Assembly: GCA_036379295.1 (NCBI GenBank)
Contig: DASVGY010000158.1
Span: 1 to 25,792, forward strand
Reading direction: 5' to 3'
Length of the DNA stretch: 25,792 nt
Source: Pseudopedobacter sp036379295
Lineage (GTDB): Bacteria; Bacteroidota; Bacteroidia; Sphingobacteriales; Sphingobacteriaceae
Made by a program: the position numbers and the translations under genes
The notes under the pieces: generated by a model
Told to the model about the DNA's origin: nothing
Seen by the model: the letters and a program-made list of their open reading frames with translations, nothing else
Database searches by the model: none
In this document: piece by piece, positions 21,941 to 25,792 of the stretch
Position numbering within the stretch: the first letter of the stretch is position 1
Layout: the number at the start of each line of letters is the position of its first letter

Positions 21941-21946
21941 TTGCTG

Positions 21947-21954
21947 CGAAATTA
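21947..21954 (-). promoter_or_regulatory. Possible -7 element before the ECF sigma gene
   Basis: The minus strand reads TAATTTCG, one mismatch from TAnnTTTG, with its last base 6 bases before the ATG. The upstream promoter half would fall inside the transketolase terminator hairpin. An autoregulated ECF promoter would not need to match this consensus, so the call is weak. Confidence 0.3.
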
Positions 21955-21985
21955 AAAAGCCGAAGGTAAAATACTTCGGCTTTGT
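21954..21985 (-). terminator. Rho-independent terminator of the transketolase genes
   Basis: AAAGCCGAAG (21956-21965) and CTTCGGCTTT (21974-21983) form a perfect 10-bp stem with an 8-base loop and A/T runs on both sides. On the minus strand it follows the stop of the C-terminal transketolase gene by about 20 bases and ends 14 bases before the ECF sigma start. Confidence 0.92.
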
Positions 21986-22005
21986 TTAACGATTGTCGTT
22001 TAAAA

Positions 22006-22959
22006 TTATTTTCTTTTGATTACCCTTTTAACTGCATCAATAATATTGCTGCTATCCAGTCCGTATTTTTTCATTAATTCTGCCGGTGTACCGCTTTCGC
22101 CGAAGCTATCATCAACGGCAACAAACTCCATAGGAGTTGGGTGGTTTGTTGATAGTAATTGGGCGATGCTTTCGCCTAAGCCACCATAACGGTTATGCTC
22201 TTCGCAAGTTACCACGCAACCGGTTTTCTTAGCAGATTTTAAAACTGCCTCTTCATCCAAAGGTTTAATGGTGTGGATGTTGATAATTTCTACATCAATT
22301 CCTTCTTCTGCCAATTTTTCGCCGGCTAAAATTGCTTCCCAAACCAAATGGCCGGTTGCAAAAATACTTACATCGGCACCTTCGTTAACCATCCAAGCTT
22401 TACCAATCTCAAACTTTTGATTTGGATCTGTAAAAACCGGAACTACTGGCCTGCCAAAACGTAGGTAAACGGGGCCGTGGAACTCGGCGATAGCTTCTGT
22501 TGCTGCTTTGGTTTGGTTGTAATCGCAAGGATTAATCACCGTCATCCCTGGCAACATTTTCATCATACCTATATCCTCTAAAATTTGGTGAGTTGCACCA
22601 TCTTCTCCTAAAGTTAAGCCGGCGTGGGAAGCGCAGATTTTAACATTTTTATCAGAGTAAGCAATCGATTGGCGAATTTGGTCATAAACTCTCCCGGTAG
22701 AAAAGTTAGCGAAAGTTCCGGTAAAAGGAATTTTACCACCAATTGTCATACCTGCTGCAATACCCATCATGTTTGCTTCGGCAATACCCACCTGTACAAA
22801 TCTTTCTGGAAAAGCTTTGATAAATTCCTGCATTTTTAAGGAACCCACCAAATCAGCACAAAGTGCAACAACCTGGTCATTCTTTTTACCAGCTTCTAAA
22901 AGTCCGGCTCCAAAACCAGAGCGGGTATCTTTACTTTCTGTATATGTATATTTTTTCAT
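22006..22959 (-). CDS. Transketolase, C-terminal subunit
   Basis: A 317-residue protein with the pyrimidine-binding (Pyr) domain and the C-terminal domain of transketolase. Visible motifs are RFVQVGIAEANMMGIAAGM with the catalytic Glu that activates thiamine diphosphate, ASHAGLTLGEDGATHQ, and the C-terminal VVTCEEHNRYGGLGESIAQLL. It works only with the N-terminal subunit encoded upstream, 88 bases away, to transfer two-carbon ketol units between sugar phosphates in the non-oxidative pentose phosphate pathway. Split transketolases of this kind are common in many bacteria and archaea. A 1-deoxyxylulose-5-phosphate synthase is the alternative family, but that is a single longer protein. Confidence 0.9.
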   Translation of the reverse strand: MKKYTYTESKDTRSGFGAGLLEAGKKNDQVVALCADLVGSLKMQEFIKAFPERFVQVGIAEANMMGIAAGMTIGGKIPFTGTFANFSTGRVYDQIRQSIAYSDKNVKICASHAGLTLGEDGATHQILEDIGMMKMLPGMTVINPCDYNQTKAATEAIAEFHGPVYLRFGRPVVPVFTDPNQKFEIGKAWMVNEGADVSIFATGHLVWEAILAGEKLAEEGIDVEIINIHTIKPLDEEAVLKSAKKTGCVVTCEEHNRYGGLGESIAQLLSTNHPTPMEFVAVDDSFGESGTPAELMKKYGLDSSNIIDAVKRVIKRK

Positions 22960-23047
22960 TTGTTTATATTTTCAGTATTCAGTTGCTTGACTTTATACTT
23001 TTCACTTTCTACTTTTAACTTACAACCTACTACTTTTAACTTTTACT
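22960..23047. repeat. AAAAGT-type repeat spacer between transketolase halves
   Basis: The gap is made largely of short repeats; CTACTTTTAACTT occurs exactly at 23009-23021 and 23030-23042 (period 21), with partial copies (CTTTATACTTT, CACTTTCTAC, CTTTTACTTTA) around them. On the minus strand it reads as purine-rich AAGTTAAAAGTAG runs. No terminator or promoter is evident, so the two genes are probably on one message. Confidence 0.65.
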
Positions 23048-23893
23048 TTAATAATCTCCGTAAGTTTCTTCCAATTGCCCTAAAGCATCTGCCAATTGCT
23101 CTTTGTTTGGTGCAACGCCATGCCATTTGTGTGAACCTTCCATAAAATCAACGCCAGAGCCCATTTCAGTTTTCATTAATATCATGATGGGTTTTCCGTT
23201 GCCAGTCTTAGATTTTGCAAGTTCCAATGTTTTCACTACTTTATCCATATTGTTACCGTCCATGTGCATTACATCCCAACCAAAAGCAACAAACTTTTCG
23301 TGTAAATCCAGTAAACCTAAAACTTTATCCGTTGGGCCATCAATTTGCTGTCCGTTAACATCGATAACAGAAATTAAGTTATCTACTTTGTTAAAAGGAG
23401 CAAACATGGCAGCTTCCCAGTTTTGGCCTTCTTGCAATTCGCCATCACCTTGTAAGGTATAAACAATGCCTTCGTCTTTGTTTAATTTTTTGGCCAAACA
23501 AGCGCCAATTGCAACAGATAAACCTTGCCCTAAAGAGCCAGAAGCTATCCTTACCCCAGGCAATCCTTCATGAGTAGTGGGGTGCCCTTGCACTCTTGAG
23601 TTTAGTTTTCTAAAAGTTTTTAACTCCTCAATATCAAAATATCCTGATCTGGCTAATACGCTGTAGAATACCGGAGAGATATGTCCGTTAGATAAAAAGA
23701 AAAGATCTTCGCCGATACCGTCCATGTTAAAAGAAGGATCGTGTTTCATGATCTTGAAATATAAGGCAACCAGGTAGTCTGTGCAGCCTAAAGAACCCCC
23801 TGGGTGACCAGATTGGCATTCATAAACCATACGTACGATATCTCTTCTTACCTGAGAGGCCATACGTTTTAAATCTTCGTTTTCTAGTGTCAT
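23048..23893 (-). CDS. Transketolase, N-terminal subunit
   Basis: A 281-residue protein with the thiamine-diphosphate PP-binding domain. The conserved GHPGGSLGCTDYLVALYF segment lies at about residues 29-46, SGSLGQGLSVAIG in the middle, and the ThDP motif GDGELQEGQNWEAAMFAPFNKVDNLISVIDVNG at about 147-179 provides the metal ligands. It pairs with the C-terminal subunit encoded downstream. A TTG two codons earlier could also open the frame, but the ATG at 23891-23893 (MTLENEDLKRM) is preferred. It is divergent from the surface-protein genes at the right end. Confidence 0.9.
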   Translation of the reverse strand: MTLENEDLKRMASQVRRDIVRMVYECQSGHPGGSLGCTDYLVALYFKIMKHDPSFNMDGIGEDLFFLSNGHISPVFYSVLARSGYFDIEELKTFRKLNSRVQGHPTTHEGLPGVRIASGSLGQGLSVAIGACLAKKLNKDEGIVYTLQGDGELQEGQNWEAAMFAPFNKVDNLISVIDVNGQQIDGPTDKVLGLLDLHEKFVAFGWDVMHMDGNNMDKVVKTLELAKSKTGNGKPIMILMKTEMGSGVDFMEGSHKWHGVAPNKEQLADALGQLEETYGDY

Positions 23894-23915
23894 AATCAAT
23901 TTTGTAATAATCCAG

Positions 23916-23923
23916 CTAAAGTA
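23916..23923 (-). promoter_or_regulatory. Possible -7 element of the transketolase genes
   Basis: The minus strand reads TACTTTAG, one mismatch from TAnnTTTG, 22 bases before the ATG; a start near 23911 would give a leader under 20 bases. The -33 region is not clear. Confidence 0.35.
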
Positions 23924-24098
23924 TAAAAAATACCCTTACCAGCATAAATTTATTACGGATAGGGATGTTAACAACATAATGTGGAAAACTTTTGCCTTTG
24001 AATACTTTTTTATAAATAATCTTTGTTTATTCGATAATTACGTACGATTATAGATATTAACACTGTTCATAACTCAACGTTGATAACTTTTTAATAAG

Positions 24099-24815
24099 AT
24101 GAAAGAAACGCTACCCATTCTCAATTTCTTTAAAAAACCAAACTTATTGCATTTTGTTGTGTGCGCTTTTCTGGTTATAATGGGATGCACTCAAAACAGT
24201 TATTCGCAAGGTTCTGTGGGAATAGGTACCACCACACCCAATAGCAGCGCAGCTTTAGATATTGTTTCAACAACTAAGGGGATGTTAGTGCCCCGGATGA
24301 CGAGCGGCCAAAGAGATGCGATAGCAAACGCTTCGGTAGGCTTGCTTATTTTTAACATTACCGATGCGAAATTTAATTACTGGAACGGTGCGAAATGGGT
24401 AGGCGTGGGAGACGAATTAACTTGGTTTACAGGACAAGGTCAGCCAAATCAAAACGCCGCGAAAGTGAACGATTTATATTTGGATGAGCAAACAGGTGAT
24501 ATTTATCAGCGTGTTTATGACTCTGTGAATCCACTTATTCTCACTTGGAATAGGTTTAATTTTAATAAAAGTAATAAAAAGCAGTTTTCGCTAACGGCAA
24601 AAAATGCGCCTTCAGGTTTTTCTAAACAAGACTTTATTTTTCAAGGGGCAAATTCAGTTAATGCGGTGATATGTTCACCGGCTTTTAATTTGCCCGATGG
24701 AGTAATTATTTCTCATGCGTGGGTAAGCGCTCCAAATACAATTTCAGTGAAGTTTTTCAACACAACAGGAGCCGCGATATCTTTAGATGGAAACTACCAA
24801 ATCGCTATTTTTTAA
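24099..24815 (+). CDS. Exported surface protein with GIGTTTPNSSAALDI module
   Basis: A 238-residue exported protein of unknown function. A hydrophobic segment at residues 17-30 is followed by a probable signal-peptidase site near SYSQ-GS (36-38); a Cys at 30 is preceded by IMG, a poor lipobox. The mature start carries the module GSVGIGTTTPNSSAALDI, then TTKGMLVPRMTSGQRDAI and LLIFNITDAKFNYWNGAKWV, found widely in Bacteroidota surface proteins and resembling phage tail-fibre tips. The C-terminal half (about 110-238) is a predicted beta domain. It ends 9 bases before the next gene, with which it probably forms an operon. No T9SS sorting domain is seen. Confidence 0.75.
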   Translation: MKETLPILNFFKKPNLLHFVVCAFLVIMGCTQNSYSQGSVGIGTTTPNSSAALDIVSTTKGMLVPRMTSGQRDAIANASVGLLIFNITDAKFNYWNGAKWVGVGDELTWFTGQGQPNQNAAKVNDLYLDEQTGDIYQRVYDSVNPLILTWNRFNFNKSNKKQFSLTAKNAPSGFSKQDFIFQGANSVNAVICSPAFNLPDGVIISHAWVSAPNTISVKFFNTTGAAISLDGNYQIAIF

Positions 24816-24824
24816 TTTTTCTTA

Positions 24825-25792
24825 ATGAAGATTAAAAATAACATATTCTACTGCACATTCTTGCTAGCTACCGTAGCTATAATACCTGCGTACGCACAAT
24901 TTGTGAACAACGGAAGTATTATCGGAATATCAGCCGGCACCATTTTGACTGTAAACGGGGATTTTACCAATCAAGTGGGGTCTATATTAAATTTTGGAGA
25001 GATTAATGTTGGCGGAAATTGGGCAAATAATGATGCGGCAGGAGCGTTTCAGCTAGGTTCTACTGGTAAAGTAAATTTAACGGGCGCCAACCAAACTATC
25101 GGAGGTACACAAAAAACCAGTTTCACCAATTTGGTGTTGAAAGGTAGTGGCGTAAAAACATTGTTGGCAAATGCAGACGTACGCTCAACCTTAAATATCA
25201 ACGATATAGAGTTTGCGCTGGAAGATAAAAACCTCGAGATTTTAGGCAGTGCCGTCAGTTCCATTAGCCGCACCACAGGCTTTATCAGCACTAATCTTAA
25301 AGGCTATTTGTACCGAAATACCAACACCGCGGCAGACTATGAATTCCCTTTAGGCTCTAAACTTGGCGGTACTTTAATTTACCGCCCGGTAACTATCAAA
25401 ACAAATGATAATTTAGATAATACAATAGGGCTAAGTTTTATAAACAAAGATCCATCAACTGAGGGTTTGGATAGAAGCCTGAAAAGGTTCGACGTTAACG
25501 AAATCAACTCGAAATACTTTTACCTGGCCGACCAAAAATCAGGAAGCAGCTCGCTCGAATATCAATTTACATTTGATAAAACTATTGATGGCGATTTTAA
25601 TCAATTGGTTAAATGGATAAACTTTGGTTTGTGGGAAAAAGCTGGTGTTTCAAACGTTCGGCCTGTTTCCACCGCACAGCCCGATGCTAAATTGGTTACG
25701 CTTACCACGCTAACTCCAATTAAAAAATTGCCCTTAACCATGTCGTTCATTACGCCAACCAACGATCCAATTACCATTTTTAATGGTTTCTC
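24825..25792 (+). CDS. Exported beta-rich surface protein, 3' end outside window
   Basis: The reading frame is open from the ATG at 24825 to the window edge (322 complete codons), so the gene is cut off. A signal peptide is clear (MKIKNNIFYCTFLLATVAIIPAYA, cleavage before QFVNNG). The mature part is rich in Asn, Gly, Ser and Thr and begins with short beta-helix-like repeats (GSIIGISAGTILTVNGDFTN, SILNFGEINVGGNWAN, GKVNLTGANQTIGGTQ). Such starts are typical of large adhesin-like proteins of Bacteroidota that end in a T9SS sorting or gliding-type domain, which would lie beyond the window. It starts 9 bases after the preceding surface-protein gene. Confidence 0.8.
   Translation, partial: MKIKNNIFYCTFLLATVAIIPAYAQFVNNGSIIGISAGTILTVNGDFTNQVGSILNFGEINVGGNWANNDAAGAFQLGSTGKVNLTGANQTIGGTQKTSFTNLVLKGSGVKTLLANADVRSTLNINDIEFALEDKNLEILGSAVSSISRTTGFISTNLKGYLYRNTNTAADYEFPLGSKLGGTLIYRPVTIKTNDNLDNTIGLSFINKDPSTEGLDRSLKRFDVNEINSKYFYLADQKSGSSSLEYQFTFDKTIDGDFNQLVKWINFGLWEKAGVSNVRPVSTAQPDAKLVTLTTLTPIKKLPLTMSFITPTNDPITIFNGF

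Noticed and set aside
25049..25291. 80-codon minus-strand open frame
   Set aside because: Shadow of the plus-strand surface protein gene that starts at 24825 and has a signal peptide and continuous frame.

Overview
The window is a stretch of core chromosome from a Bacteroidota bacterium, most likely a member of the Sphingobacteriaceae such as Pedobacter. The inference rests on low G+C content, A-rich leaders with almost no Shine-Dalgarno sequences, several good matches to the Bacteroidota -7 promoter element TAnnTTTG, families typical of the phylum (PUR-like DUF3276, an NusB with a long N-terminal extension, a DUF1573 lipoprotein, DUF5522), and the conserved order nusB / DUF1573 / yajC / ybbR / coaE. 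Species assignment is inference only. No tRNA, rRNA, insertion sequence, prophage, CRISPR array or recognisable defence system was seen.

Layout. Positions 1-2669 carry minus-strand genes: a cold-shock protein, a PUR-like nucleic-acid-binding protein and an MsbA-type ABC exporter half, with clear terminators after the first two. A 474-base gap (2670-3143) holds the divergent promoters of the exporter and leucine dehydrogenase, plus a structured repeat element. From 3144 to 9972 nearly everything is on the plus strand: leucine dehydrogenase, nusB, DUF1573 lipoprotein, yajC (then a strong terminator), and a tightly coupled run ybbR, coaE, MBL-fold exonuclease, DUF5522 mini-protein, MarR regulator and KdsC-type phosphatase, closed by a terminator. 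Two minus-strand genes (a PA2169/DUF2383 ferritin-like protein and an unrecognised 185-residue protein) lie between kdsC and a plus-strand Maf gene.

From 11940 to 23893 all genes are on the minus strand: Ppx/GppA phosphatase; an ABC-2 exporter (permease plus ATPase); a cytochrome c / PQQ-type sugar dehydrogenase fusion; a CPA1 cation/proton antiporter; an MscS channel; a class III aminotransferase; an ECF sigma factor with a one-TM putative anti-sigma factor and a Spy/CpxP-like periplasmic protein; and a transketolase split into two genes. At the right edge two plus-strand genes for exported surface proteins begin, the second running off the window.

Most genes are housekeeping: NAD-linked amino-acid oxidation, transcription antitermination, Sec accessory function, CoA synthesis, Kdo/LPS synthesis, ion and turgor homeostasis, and the pentose phosphate pathway. 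The more unusual material is in the intergenic DNA and small genes. At least four unrelated families of degenerate intergenic repeats occur: a GGGCG...CGC hairpin element, a pair of 40-base CGGAC-rich repeats, the AAGGAGTGAATG family around maf/ppx/ABC-2, and AAAAGT-type repeats between the transketolase halves. There are also probable very short or leaderless 5' ends, an isolated strong Shine-Dalgarno before ybbR, a 49-residue Cys-rich gene, and an ECF module whose putative anti-sigma factor carries three F-x-x-P-x-x-Y-F repeats. No clearly new multi-gene system was found.
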